A DNA stretch of 47,672 bases from Myxococcales bacterium. GTDB taxonomy: Bacteria > Myxococcota_A > Polyangia > Fen-1088. The first letter of the stretch is position 1. Every line of letters starts with the position of its first letter. Both the position numbers and the translations under genes were made by a program. A model generated the notes under the pieces. The model was not told the origin of the DNA. It searched no databases and saw only the letters and a program-made list of their open reading frames with translations. Positions 8,443 through 17,000 of the stretch are shown here, piece by piece. The stretch lies in assembly GCA_003158455.1 (NCBI GenBank), contig PMJO01000001.1, forward strand, positions 1-47,672, given 5' to 3'.

Positions 8443-9345
8443 CTAGCGTGACGAACTTGCTGCAGGCGTCGAGAGCAGCACGGGCGTGCCGCCGGCGCCG
8501 GGTCCGATCACAACGGTCTTTGTGTTGGTGGATCCTGCCAGTCGGTTCAGTTCCTGGATCCGTTCGTACTCAAGCATTGGCGCCGACAGGCTCGCGGCGA
8601 CGGTGTTGTTGTAGTCAGCGATCCCTTGAGCTTCTATCCGTCGCTGCTCCGCCACCGCCTGGGACACCTGAATCACGTACTTCATCCTCAGCACGTCCTG
8701 CTCGGCCGCCAGCTTCTGGTCGATGGCGCGGCGAATCGTTTCTGGTAACTCGACGTTGCGAATCAGTACCGCCTCAAGTGTGATGTGCTTCCCCTCGATC
8801 TTCGCGCGCAGGCCCTCTCGGATCTCGCGCTCGATCAGGTCTCGCTTGGTCGAGTAGATCTCCTCGGGCGTGTAGCGCCCGAGGACGCGGCGAGCCTCCG
8901 AGCGCAGGACCGGCTCGATGATCGTCTTGTAGTACTGGGGGCCAATTTCCTGTTGTAGAGCGACCACCTCGCCCGGAGTGAGGTGATAGCGGACCGAAGT
9001 GTCGAGCTTGATGCCAAGGCCATTCACCGCGATCACGTCCAGTAGTTCGTCCCGGCTCATTGACCGGAGGTCGTAGACGTACATGTCATTCCACGGTGAG
9101 AGGGTGTGCAAACCCTCGCCATAGGTCTTGGATTGGGTCCCGCTGGACGCCCGCCAAAGGACGCCCACTTGCCCAGGATTCACGGTGGCGCAGCCCCCGG
9201 CTGCGCCAGCACCAAGAAACAAAAGCAGAAGACTACCAATCGAACTCAGTCGCGTGGGGAGGCGGCAAGCTTTGCTCGCCGCGGTCCATCGCGGGAGGGC
9301 GTGGGAACCCTTCCAGGGTTTCCGCATCAATCGATATGCACTCAT
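8443..9345 (-). CDS. SPFH/band-7 (prohibitin-like) lipoprotein with repeat-extended signal peptide
   Basis: 300 residues. A hydrophobic stretch SLLLLFLGAGAAGGC ends in a probable lipidated Cys52. It is followed by an SPFH/band-7 domain (~58-230; GQVGVLW, GEGLHTLSPW, LDTSVRYHLTP) and an Ala/Glu-rich helix (AVAEQRRIEAQGIADYN). The start is well supported: ATG 9345 overlaps the upstream gene's TGA as ATGA, and GGAGG lies 7 bases upstream. As a result the signal peptide is ~51 residues, unusually long. Codons ~6-32 are formed by a palindromic repeat that also occurs at 34267-34345. SPFH proteins oligomerise and scaffold membranes; a lipid-anchored form of this kind is less usual. It is paralogous to, and translationally coupled with, the 9342-10118 gene. 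Confidence 0.87.
   Translation of the reverse strand: MSAYRLMRKPWKGSHALPRWTAASKACRLPTRLSSIGSLLLLFLGAGAAGGCATVNPGQVGVLWRASSGTQSKTYGEGLHTLSPWNDMYVYDLRSMSRDELLDVIAVNGLGIKLDTSVRYHLTPGEVVALQQEIGPQYYKTIIEPVLRSEARRVLGRYTPEEIYSTKRDLIEREIREGLRAKIEGKHITLEAVLIRNVELPETIRRAIDQKLAAEQDVLRMKYVIQVSQAVAEQRRIEAQGIADYNNTVAASLSAPMLEYERIQELNRLAGSTNTKTVVIGPGAGGTPVLLSTPAASSSR
9250..9329. repeat. Double-hairpin dispersed repeat, copy 1 (inside SPFH coding sequence)
   Basis: It starts with TCGCGTGGGGA. Hairpin 1 has arms 9262-9270 and 9274-9282 (loop TTT, one mismatch). Then comes CCATCGCGGGAGGG. Hairpin 2 has arms 9303-9311 and 9315-9323 (loop TCC, one mismatch). The same order of elements recurs at 34267-34345. On the minus strand it is read in frame as part of the SPFH signal peptide. 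Confidence 0.8.
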
Positions 9346-10118
9346 GGCTCCACCTCCAATAGATAGGGTTGGTCGCTCGGACGCACCTCAACATGGGTTG
9401 AGGGCGCGGTGAGTAGTGTCGACCAGGCACGGTTTGCTGTGTCCATCAACACCGCTGGTGTCAAAGTAGGCGCAATAGCCGCATCGGAATTGGCAATGCC
9501 TTCAGCGTCAGCGTGGCGCCTTTCGGCGTCCTCGCGCGCAAGTTCAGGCAGCAGGCGAGCCTGGAGCGCCGTTTGCTCTGCGGCCGCGGTATCGAGAATC
9601 GCCTGATAAGCCGCCGAGGAGCGCGAAATCTGCAGGGTCCGAAGGCTGACGTTGTCAAAAACAATGTGATACGGCCGCAACCGTTGCGCTGTGATGGCTG
9701 TGACCTCCTGTTCAGCCTTTGTAATTCCCGGGGTATCTAGCTGGTCCGCGCGAAATCCCGCAATAATGCGCCGGAGCGTAGAGCGAACCACTGGTCTGAC
9801 GACCACCTCATAGTAGTGGGGGCCAACCTCGCGGGCGAGAGCCACGAGCTCTGCGGGGACCGGATGGTATGTCAGGACGGAGGCTCGCGCCTCGATCATT
9901 CCGCCGTCAGCAGAGAGCACCGCTAAGTCCTCCGTCTGTTCATGGGCGCGGAGATCGTAGACGTCGGTCTTCTCGAACGGCCCGATGAAATGCACGCCCT
10001 CGCCCTCGGTCTTGCGGACGACACCACTCGGCTTCAACAGAACCCCTGCGCTGCCCGAGGGAATCGTCGCGCATGCCGAAAACCCCGCGAAGGCAATAGT
10101 GGCAAGAGATGCTCGCAT
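9342..10118 (-). CDS. SPFH/band-7 (prohibitin-like) lipoprotein
   Basis: 258 residues from ATG 10118, which has GGAGG 8 bases upstream; a longer frame to 10157 lacks such a site and would displace the signal peptide. The signal peptide MRASLATIAFAGFSAC gives Cys16 as the lipidation site. The SPFH domain (~20-190) contains SAGVLLKPSG, EGEGVHFIGP, VLTYHPVPAELVALAREVGPHYYE and a C-terminal Ala/Glu helix. Similarity to the downstream SPFH gene is clear along the whole length. The ribosome site of the downstream gene lies within this gene's last codons, so the two are co-translated. Upstream there is a sigma-54-like sequence with one extra spacer base. Confidence 0.87.
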   Translation of the reverse strand: MRASLATIAFAGFSACATIPSGSAGVLLKPSGVVRKTEGEGVHFIGPFEKTDVYDLRAHEQTEDLAVLSADGGMIEARASVLTYHPVPAELVALAREVGPHYYEVVVRPVVRSTLRRIIAGFRADQLDTPGITKAEQEVTAITAQRLRPYHIVFDNVSLRTLQISRSSAAYQAILDTAAAEQTALQARLLPELAREDAERRHADAEGIANSDAAIAPTLTPAVLMDTANRAWSTLLTAPSTHVEVRPSDQPYLLEVEP

Positions 10119-10172
10119 GATGGCCACCTCCTGTTGATCCATCTCCATTAGAAGCATCCGTCATGCCGGAGA

Positions 10173-10191
10173 TGCAGGTCGGCGTGCCAAG
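10173..10191 (-). promoter_or_regulatory. Possible sigma-54-like promoter for the SPFH pair (non-standard spacing)
   Basis: On the minus strand the sequence reads TTGGCACG then CTGCAT, close to both consensus halves, but GG and GC are separated by 11 rather than 10 bases. It would start transcription ~44 bases before the ATG at 10118. Activity is doubtful with this spacing. Confidence 0.35.
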
Positions 10192-10227
10192 ACAGATTCT
10201 TCTCGGTGAAAGGCGCCGCCAATGAGA

Positions 10228-10255
10228 GTCGGGATCTATTCCCGGCGGATCGGGA
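10228..10255. promoter_or_regulatory. Candidate enhancer (UAS) for the NtrC-type regulator, copy 2
   Basis: GTCGGGATCTATTCCCGG then CGGATCGGGAAT. It contains two overlapping perfect dyads: CGGGA-N5-TCCCG and ATTCCCG-N6-CGGGAAT. It shares GTCGGRATCTATYC and ATCGGRAA with 7635-7660. It starts 92 bases before the -24 element at 10320 and could also serve the divergent SPFH promoter. Confidence 0.6.
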
Positions 10256-10318
10256 ATTATTTCACAAGGGGGCGAGACCAGCGGAGGGGAAGACCATGCC
10301 GTAGCAACGGCCCTGCTT

Positions 10319-10334
10319 CGGCACGGCAATTGCT
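10319..10334 (+). promoter_or_regulatory. Sigma-54 (-24/-12) promoter for lipoprotein 10362 and the efflux operon
   Basis: CGGCAC-N5-TTGC, with GG at 10320-10321 and GC at 10332-10333, has exact N10 spacing. Predicted start ~10345, just before AGGAGG (10347-10352) and ATG 10362. Distance from -12 to ATG is 29 bases, versus 28 in the 7715 promoter. Confidence 0.82.
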
Positions 10335-10361
10335 GTGGTGGAAAGCAGGAGGACCACGAAC

Positions 10362-10847
10362 ATGAAGACCCTGTTCAAATTGAGTCTCGCATCTGCCATC
10401 GTCTCTATGGCCACAGCTTGCGGCTACAGTGCGCCATATCAGACGTCCGGCCCTTCTTTGTCTAGCCAAGGCGTCCAGGTCGGCATCGCCGGAGTCGGCT
10501 GCTACGTGAACTGGGGTGCTGACATGTTTCTCGAAGGTCTCGAGCCAGGCAGGCTGGGACTCGACTTGAAGCTGGAGGTCAAGAATGACACGCGACAAAT
10601 CGCCACGATCTCAGAAGGGCGCATGCGTCTGGTCGACCCAGCGGCTCCCGCAGCGCAGGCCGTGACGCCCGACAAAGCAGAGGTCGCTTCCATTCGTCCC
10701 GGCGAAACAAAGACCCTCCCGGTGAGTTTCACGACCGAGAAAGTCCTCAGTTGCCATCACGGCTTCGAGCTGGTGCTGGCCGATAGTGTCCAACTCGGCG
10801 CCTCGCCGCTCGTGCTCAATCCAATCAGTGTGATCGCGTCGCGCTGA
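10362..10847 (+). CDS. Small lipoprotein, paralogue of the 7756 protein
   Basis: 161 residues. The signal peptide MKTLFKLSLASAIVSMATAC gives lipidated Cys20. The mature domain parallels the 7756 protein: VQVGIAGVGC, LDLKLEVKNDTR, MRLVDPAAPAAQAVTPDKAEVASIRPGET, LPVSFTT, LSC...LVLADSVQL. The two Cys are conserved between the paralogues. AGGAGG lies 9 bases before the ATG. No known domain was recognised; the fold is probably a periplasmic beta-sandwich. It is first in a row of five same-strand genes with gaps of 44 and 34 bases and then overlaps, leading into a full RND efflux system. It could therefore be an accessory or marker of the same sigma-54 response. Confidence 0.85.
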   Translation: MKTLFKLSLASAIVSMATACGYSAPYQTSGPSLSSQGVQVGIAGVGCYVNWGADMFLEGLEPGRLGLDLKLEVKNDTRQIATISEGRMRLVDPAAPAAQAVTPDKAEVASIRPGETKTLPVSFTTEKVLSCHHGFELVLADSVQLGASPLVLNPISVIASR

Positions 10848-10891
10848 CTTGCGTGCCGTCGATCGTGATCTGAACCACAGGCGACTTCCAC

Positions 10892-11377
10892 ATGTTCTTA
10901 CGCACTATTTGCACGACATCACTCATGGCCGCCCTTTGCGGATGCGCGCACGCACCGCAATCCTACACCTTCGCAGCAAGCGGGCCACGCGACGGCGCGA
11001 TCAATGCTGTGGCAGTGACGCTCAAGAAGCAGGGAATCGAGCCAGGGGTCATCGACTACCGAGCTGGGACCATCACGTCGCGCTGGTTTGATACCGGCTA
11101 TCGATTCCGCGAGATCGATGATAACCGCCCATTGAATTACTACACGGACATCTTCCTTCGCCATCACATTTTGGTCAGCGAGTCTTCCGGAACACTGAAC
11201 GTGGCTGTCAAGACCGATGTCCAGCGCTGCGCCCCGCTTGACGCCGTCATCACGGCTACTGAGGTCGAGGGAAGCTGCCAGCCGATGGACTTCCTGTTCC
11301 CAACCCAGCAGAGGGAAATCGAAAGACTCGGAAGACAGCTGCAGGAGGCGGTGTCGGCCCTCCACCAGCGGTCCTAG
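10892..11377 (+). CDS. Small putative lipoprotein upstream of the efflux genes
   Basis: 161 residues. The signal peptide MFLRTICTTSLMAALCGC fits a lipobox (LCGC, Cys18). The mature part carries two further Cys (VQRCAP and VEGSCQP) and a C-terminal amphipathic helix (QQREIERLGRQLQEAVSAL). No known family was recognised. The size and the FREIDDNRP...YYTDIFLRHHILVS pattern suggest a small periplasmic alpha/beta domain. Context places it between the sigma-54-controlled lipoprotein and tolC-like gene, so a role in the same envelope response is inferred. Confidence 0.78.
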   Translation: MFLRTICTTSLMAALCGCAHAPQSYTFAASGPRDGAINAVAVTLKKQGIEPGVIDYRAGTITSRWFDTGYRFREIDDNRPLNYYTDIFLRHHILVSESSGTLNVAVKTDVQRCAPLDAVITATEVEGSCQPMDFLFPTQQREIERLGRQLQEAVSALHQRS

Positions 11378-11411
11378 AACTGGTGCGGAGAGCAAGGCCC
11401 GATGTGGAAGG

Positions 11412-12830
11412 ATGAAAGCCATTGTACTCATTGCGTGGATTGCCGCTTCCATCCTAGTGGGAGGCACATATGCAGCCGGGGAAGAGGGCGGCATCCATGA
11501 TGTTGGCGCCGGGCCAGTCCTGCCCGCTTCTGGCAAGCCCCGGGTCATGTCGCTACCCGATGCCATCGCCTATGCTCGGCAATACCATCCATCCCTGCAA
11601 AGCGCTCTCGCACGGGTGACTGCAGCGCAGGCGGATGCGCGAGTCCCGCGCGCGCAGTGGCTACCGAATCTTGGAGCGGTGGCCGAGGTGCTCGAGGGCA
11701 CGACCAACAACTCGACGGCATCGTATGTGGGTGTCTCTGACGTTCCCTTGCCGCGTATCGGCGCAACACCGGTCAACAGCACGGTTTGGTCGCCGTCGCC
11801 ATCCAGCCTGGCAGCCGTGGGCGCAAGCCAGGAGATCTTCGACTTTGGTCGTATCGGCGCGCAGGCCGGCGTTGCGGATGCTGCGGTCACGGTAGAGAAG
11901 CTGAATGCTGTCTCGGAGCGACTGCGCCTCGACTTGTTGGTGAAGGATGCCTACTTCGCCGTGCTTGGGGCGCGCGCCATTCTCCGCGCCGCAGAAGATG
12001 CCTTCAGCCGATCGAAAGTCCACCGGGACATGGCGCAGGCTGGGGTGCAGAACGGACTGCGCGCCCCCATCGAATTGACACGTGCCGAGGCCGATTTGAC
12101 CCGTTTCGACGTTGCGCGGGTTCGCGCGGCGGGTTCCTTGGAAGAGGCGCAGGTCGTCTATGCTGCCGCAGTCGGTGTCCCGGACCCAGTGCTTGATGCC
12201 GACCAAGGATTTCCGCAGAGCGACCCTCCGCCCCTACCAGAGGTCATGCGTGATGTTGCTAGGCGGGACTCTGAGATCCGCGTGGCGCAAGCCAAGGTGG
12301 GTTTGCAGACAGCCACGACCCAAGCCCTGGGTGCCCTCACGCGACCTGAACTGCTGCTGACCGGCAGCCTGTCCGGCCGCGCTGGCGGGGCAGCGGGCAC
12401 GACCGGCCCGACCTTGGCGATGGATGGATGGTTGCCCCAGATTCCCAATTGGGATCTCGGCCTGGTTTTGCGCTGGCCCCTGTACGACCCGGTGTTGGGG
12501 GCGTTGCGGGACGCCTCGGCGAGGCGGGAAAATGTGGCGCGTGCGGATCTGGCCGTGACCGTGCAGGCAGAGGTTGCTGCCATCCGCAATGCCTACGTAG
12601 CGCTCGATGTGGCGCGGGCAGCCCTGGTCAGCTTGTACAAAGCGGCCGAAGCCGCGCGGGCCAACTACGCCCAGGCGGAAGCGCGTTTCAAGGCCGGTCT
12701 GGGAACGTCCGTCGAGCTGGCCGATGGCGAGGCCCTGCGCACGGACGCCGAGATTCAGGTGGCAGTGGGCGAGTTTCAGGTAGCAAGGTCGCGCGCGATC
12801 GTAGCGCGACTGATCGCGGAGGAATCATGA
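11412..12830 (+). CDS. TolC-family outer-membrane efflux protein
   Basis: 472 residues. ATG 11412 follows GGAAGG and gives the signal peptide KAIVLIAWIAASILVGGTYA; the frame is open upstream to 11217, but that region belongs to the preceding gene. Two OEP repeats are visible: LPDAIAYARQYHPSLQSALARV at the start, and DLAVTVQAEVAAIRNAYVALDVARA...ARFKAGLGTSVELADGEA at the end. Long Ala-rich helices in both halves form the periplasmic tunnel of the trimer. Its stop overlaps the HlyD start as ATGA, which indicates coupled translation. It would be the outer-membrane exit duct of the RND pump. Confidence 0.9.
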   Translation: MKAIVLIAWIAASILVGGTYAAGEEGGIHDVGAGPVLPASGKPRVMSLPDAIAYARQYHPSLQSALARVTAAQADARVPRAQWLPNLGAVAEVLEGTTNNSTASYVGVSDVPLPRIGATPVNSTVWSPSPSSLAAVGASQEIFDFGRIGAQAGVADAAVTVEKLNAVSERLRLDLLVKDAYFAVLGARAILRAAEDAFSRSKVHRDMAQAGVQNGLRAPIELTRAEADLTRFDVARVRAAGSLEEAQVVYAAAVGVPDPVLDADQGFPQSDPPPLPEVMRDVARRDSEIRVAQAKVGLQTATTQALGALTRPELLLTGSLSGRAGGAAGTTGPTLAMDGWLPQIPNWDLGLVLRWPLYDPVLGALRDASARRENVARADLAVTVQAEVAAIRNAYVALDVARAALVSLYKAAEAARANYAQAEARFKAGLGTSVELADGEALRTDAEIQVAVGEFQVARSRAIVARLIAEES

Positions 12831-14044
12831 CGAGCCAGGAAGACGGCAAGAAAGCAGACGCAGGAATACGCCCGCCCGCGCGAGGCTCTTCAAGATCCAG
12901 ACACGTTCCCATCATCATTGGGGCCATCGCAGGCGCCGTGCTCCTGGCGGGTGCTTTCATGGTGATCCGAGCCGAGTCGCAGGTCAATCGGGTGGCTCTG
13001 GAAAGTCAGGTCAAGAACGTAACGGTCATCACGGCCAAGACCGGGCAATACCGCCCTATGCGCAAGTATGTCGGCACCATTGAACCTTGGGTACAGGCAA
13101 AGCTAGGTCCTCAATTCATTTCGGCCTATGTTGACACCGTTCTGGTCCGCCCTGGCGACGTGGTCACGCGGGGCCAGGTGGTTGCGACCCTAGACTGTCG
13201 TCATGCTTCGGCGTCGAACCGGGCCGTGTCGCTGCAAGCCCGTGCCTTGCAGACGCAGCAGAAGGCGCTGGCGCACGAGGCCTCTCGCATCGCCGAGCTT
13301 CAACAGGGCGGCTTTGCCTCGCCGAACGAGATCGAACAGAAAGAGGCGGAGAGCAGCGCCAAGCAAGCGGATTTGGAATCCACCCAAGCCAATTTGCAGC
13401 GTGCCACGCTGGAGGTGAGTGACTGTATCCTGCGTGCGCCCTTTTCCGGCGAGATCGCCTCGCGCAGCACGGACCCGGGCGCCTTCGTCCATCCAGGCGA
13501 TCCGGTCGCGACGATCGTGGACCGCGATACGGTGCGCGTGACTGTGGAGGTCCCCGAGATTGATTTCGACTATGTTGGTCCCGGCACGCCGGTTCGCATT
13601 CACGCCTTGGCCAATGACCGCGATCTGACGGGAACCATTGCGCGCCGATCACCAGCGGCTGATGCGTCCACGCGCACGGTTCACTTCGAGATCGATTTGC
13701 CCGATCCCAAGCGACTGCTCCCCGTGGGAACCACGGCCGACTTGACCATTGATGCTGGCGAGCCGACGCCGGCCACCCTGGTGCCGCTGGTTGCTGCCGC
13801 CGTGCGAGGCTCACAGGCGACATTGTTCACGGTCAACGCAGGTGTGGCGCATAAACTGCATTTCCAGGTCAAGGGCGAGCAGGGCGAGACCCTGTATCTC
13901 GACAATGCACTGCCTGCTGGTGCCGAGATCGTCACCGAGGGCCGGGCTCTGCTGCAAGACGGCGACCCTGTGCACGCGGTTCATGGGAACATGGTGGCGG
14001 CCACTCCGACGCGCACTCCTCCGGTGAAAGGGGTGCACCTGTGA
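12827..14044 (+). CDS. RND efflux periplasmic adaptor (HlyD/MFP family)
   Basis: 405 residues from ATG 12827, which overlaps the TolC-like stop. A single TM segment (~28-48, PIIIGAIAGAVLLAGAFMVI) anchors it in the inner membrane. The barrel-sandwich (lipoyl-like) halves are VDTVLVRPGDVVTRGQVVATLD and CILRAPFSGEIASRSTDPGAFV, separated by a coiled-coil hairpin (ARALQTQQKALAHEASRIAEL...ESTQANLQRATLEV). The beta-barrel and membrane-proximal domains follow. It bridges the RND pump and the TolC-like duct. Its end overlaps the RND gene start as GTGA. Confidence 0.9.
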   Translation: MTSQEDGKKADAGIRPPARGSSRSRHVPIIIGAIAGAVLLAGAFMVIRAESQVNRVALESQVKNVTVITAKTGQYRPMRKYVGTIEPWVQAKLGPQFISAYVDTVLVRPGDVVTRGQVVATLDCRHASASNRAVSLQARALQTQQKALAHEASRIAELQQGGFASPNEIEQKEAESSAKQADLESTQANLQRATLEVSDCILRAPFSGEIASRSTDPGAFVHPGDPVATIVDRDTVRVTVEVPEIDFDYVGPGTPVRIHALANDRDLTGTIARRSPAADASTRTVHFEIDLPDPKRLLPVGTTADLTIDAGEPTPATLVPLVAAAVRGSQATLFTVNAGVAHKLHFQVKGEQGETLYLDNALPAGAEIVTEGRALLQDGDPVHAVHGNMVAATPTRTPPVKGVHL

Positions 14045-17000
14045 CTTCCCTGGCGTTTCGCAATCCGATTGCCGTCTTGATGGTCGGCGTTGCCCTGGTG
14101 GTGTTCGCGATTGTCGTCGCGCCTCGGCTGAGTGTCGACACCTTTCCTGAGTTGACGCCGCCCGTGCTGCTGGTTGGCACGCTGGCGCCAGGCCTTGGCC
14201 CCAAGGATGTCGAAAAGACCATCACATGGCGCATCGAGAAGTATGTCAGTGCCACGCCTGGCGTGGACCACGTACAGAGCGTGTCGCGCAATAACCTCAG
14301 CATCGTGTACGTCTGGCTGAAGTGGGGCACGGACCTCAACTCGGCACAGACGCTTGCGCAACAACAGGTCGCCTTTGCGATGTCCGCTGTGCCCAAGTCG
14401 CTGGGCGTGCTGCCTCCCTTTGTTCTGCAATACGACCCGGCGAATGCGCCCGTGATCCAGGTCGCCGTATCTGGCGGCGGTCTGTCCGGGCCGCAGCTCT
14501 ACGACTACGCCTTCAACAATATCGAACCCATCCTGGAGGGTATTCCCGGCGTGGCCAGCGCCGCTATCGATGGCGGTCGACAGCGCCAGATCAACGTCAT
14601 CGTGGATCCCACGCGGGCCCAGGCGCGTGGCCTGACCTCCTCCAATGTAGCGGCGGCGGTCGCAGAGTCCAATGCGCTCCTTCCATCAGGAGAGCTCATC
14701 TCGCACAAGTTCGACGCCAACGTCTACACCAATGCAGTGGCAACGCGGGTACCCGACATCGGCGACGCGGTGGTGAAGCTGCGCCACAATTCTCCTGTCC
14801 TGATTCGGGACGTCGCGCGGGTCGAGGACGGCGGCCAGCCCGAGACCCAAGCTGTGGCGATCAACGGTCAGGACGCCGTCTACCTCAACGTGCTGCGCAT
14901 TCCGGGAGGAAATGTCCTCGACATGGTCGCTGCCGTGAAGAAGACGATCGCAGGTCTGACAAACTTGCCCCCTGGAATCGAGGTGACACCCATCTTCGAC
15001 CAATCCACGTTCGTGCGCACGAGTTACAACGGGCTGAAGACCGAGGTGATCCAGGCGCTGGTGCTCATCGCGCTGGTGGTTCTCTTCTTTCTGCAGAGCA
15101 TGCGGGGAACCGTGATTGTCGCCTTCTCGATTCCCCTGGCCTTCGCCGTGACTCTGATCGTCCTCTATGTGACGGGCAATACCCTCAACGCCTTTACGCT
15201 CGGGGGCCTGACCCTAGCGATGGGGCCACTGGTCGACCAGGCGGTTGTGGTGATCGAGTCCATCCATCGTCACCAGCGTCAGGGGCTAGATCCCCCGGCT
15301 GCCGCACTGGCCGGCAGCAATGCGGTGGCTTTGCCCGTGCTCGCCTCCACCTTGTGTACAATCTCGGTCCTCCTGCCGGTCGTGCTCTTGGCCGGTCTCG
15401 CCAGGCGGCTGTTCGTGCCTTTGGCGATTACCGTCGCGGTCAGCATGATTGCGGCGTACTTCGTCAGCATGATGGTGACCCCGCTGGCCAGCCGCTACAT
15501 TCTGCGCCCGCACCGACCAGGGCGATTGGCCCAAACTGTTTCAGGGCTGATTGACGGCATGGCCGACCGCTATGCACGAGCCCTACGGCGCGTGCTCGAT
15601 TATCGCGTGGTGCTGGTCGCCTGCGCCGGGCTTCTGGTTGCGGCAAGCCTCTTCGTGGCGGCTCGCCTGCCGAGCACCTTCTTTCCGGAAATCGACGAAT
15701 CCATGGAGATGGTCTACGTGCGCATGGCGCCCGGGACTTCATTGACAGATGCCAGGCGCAGGATCAACGAAATGGGAAGCCTGCTTGCCAACGATCTGAA
15801 GGAGGATGGCGTCAAGTTGGTTCTGACAAACATCGGCTCGCCGCAGAACATACGCAGCGCCATAACAAGCCCGAATGCGGGTCCGCACATGGGCTTCATC
15901 CGCGTAGCGCTGGTTGACCCGGAGCATCGGCGGTTGGACCAGCGGCAAATGGCAGACCGGATTCGCGCAGTCCTCAATCGCGCCTACCCGGGTACGGAAT
16001 TCCTCCAGTGGCCAGGGGGCTTGGTTGCCAGTGTATTTTCAAACGGATACCTGGCGCCGATTGTGGTTGAGTTGCAAGGGGAAGACCTGGCGACCCTCGA
16101 CGCGCAGGCGCGTCAGGTGGCGCGAGTCGCCGGCACCGTGCCTGGGATTCGCGATATCTACCCATTTCTGCAAATTGACTACCCAGAGATTCGGGTCGAG
16201 ACGAATCGCACCCTGGCCGGTGTTGTGCAGGTCACGGCGCGGGCTGCGGCCCAGGCCACGCTGGAGGCGACCCTTGGAAATATCAATACGCCGAGTATCT
16301 GGGTGGATGCGACCAACGGCCAATCCTACTATGTCGTGACTTTCTATGACCCTGCGAAGGTCGACGATGCGAGCGCGTTGGCCCGCATCCCAGCCCGACT
16401 GACCGATGATGGCAAGGCGGTCACGCTGGAGTCATACGGAAGCGTCCACCGATCGCTCGGCCCCATCGCGATTGAACGCAACCATCTGGCGCGGGTTGCG
16501 CATGTGCTTATGCAGACCGAACGTCGTGACATCGGCAGCGCGGACCGTGAACTTGAGCAGCGTCTGCGCACGGATCCGCGTACCCGGAACATTCCTTTCT
16601 CTTTCGTGGGCCAGATTGATCTGATGCGGACGACCTTCTCTGGACTTGGGGTCGCGGTGGGCCTAGCGGTCATGCTGGTCTTCATGATTATGGCATCTCA
16701 ATTCAAATCCCTGCGCCTACCCTTCGTCATGCTGTTTACCATTCCAGTGTCCTTCGTCGGTATCGTGCTGGCCCTGCTGGCAGGCGGGCAAGGCTTCTCG
16801 ATTACCGCCCTCATGGGCATGCTGATGGTCGTTGGCATCGCCGTGTCCAATGGGATCCTATTGGTCGATGCGGCCAACCGACGCTACAGCCAGGGTGAGG
16901 ACAAGGTTGAGGCGGTCGTTGCAGCGGCCCGGTCGCGCCTGGTCCCTATCGCGATGACCAGTCTAGCCACGATCGTTGGGCTGGTCCCTACGGCACTAGG

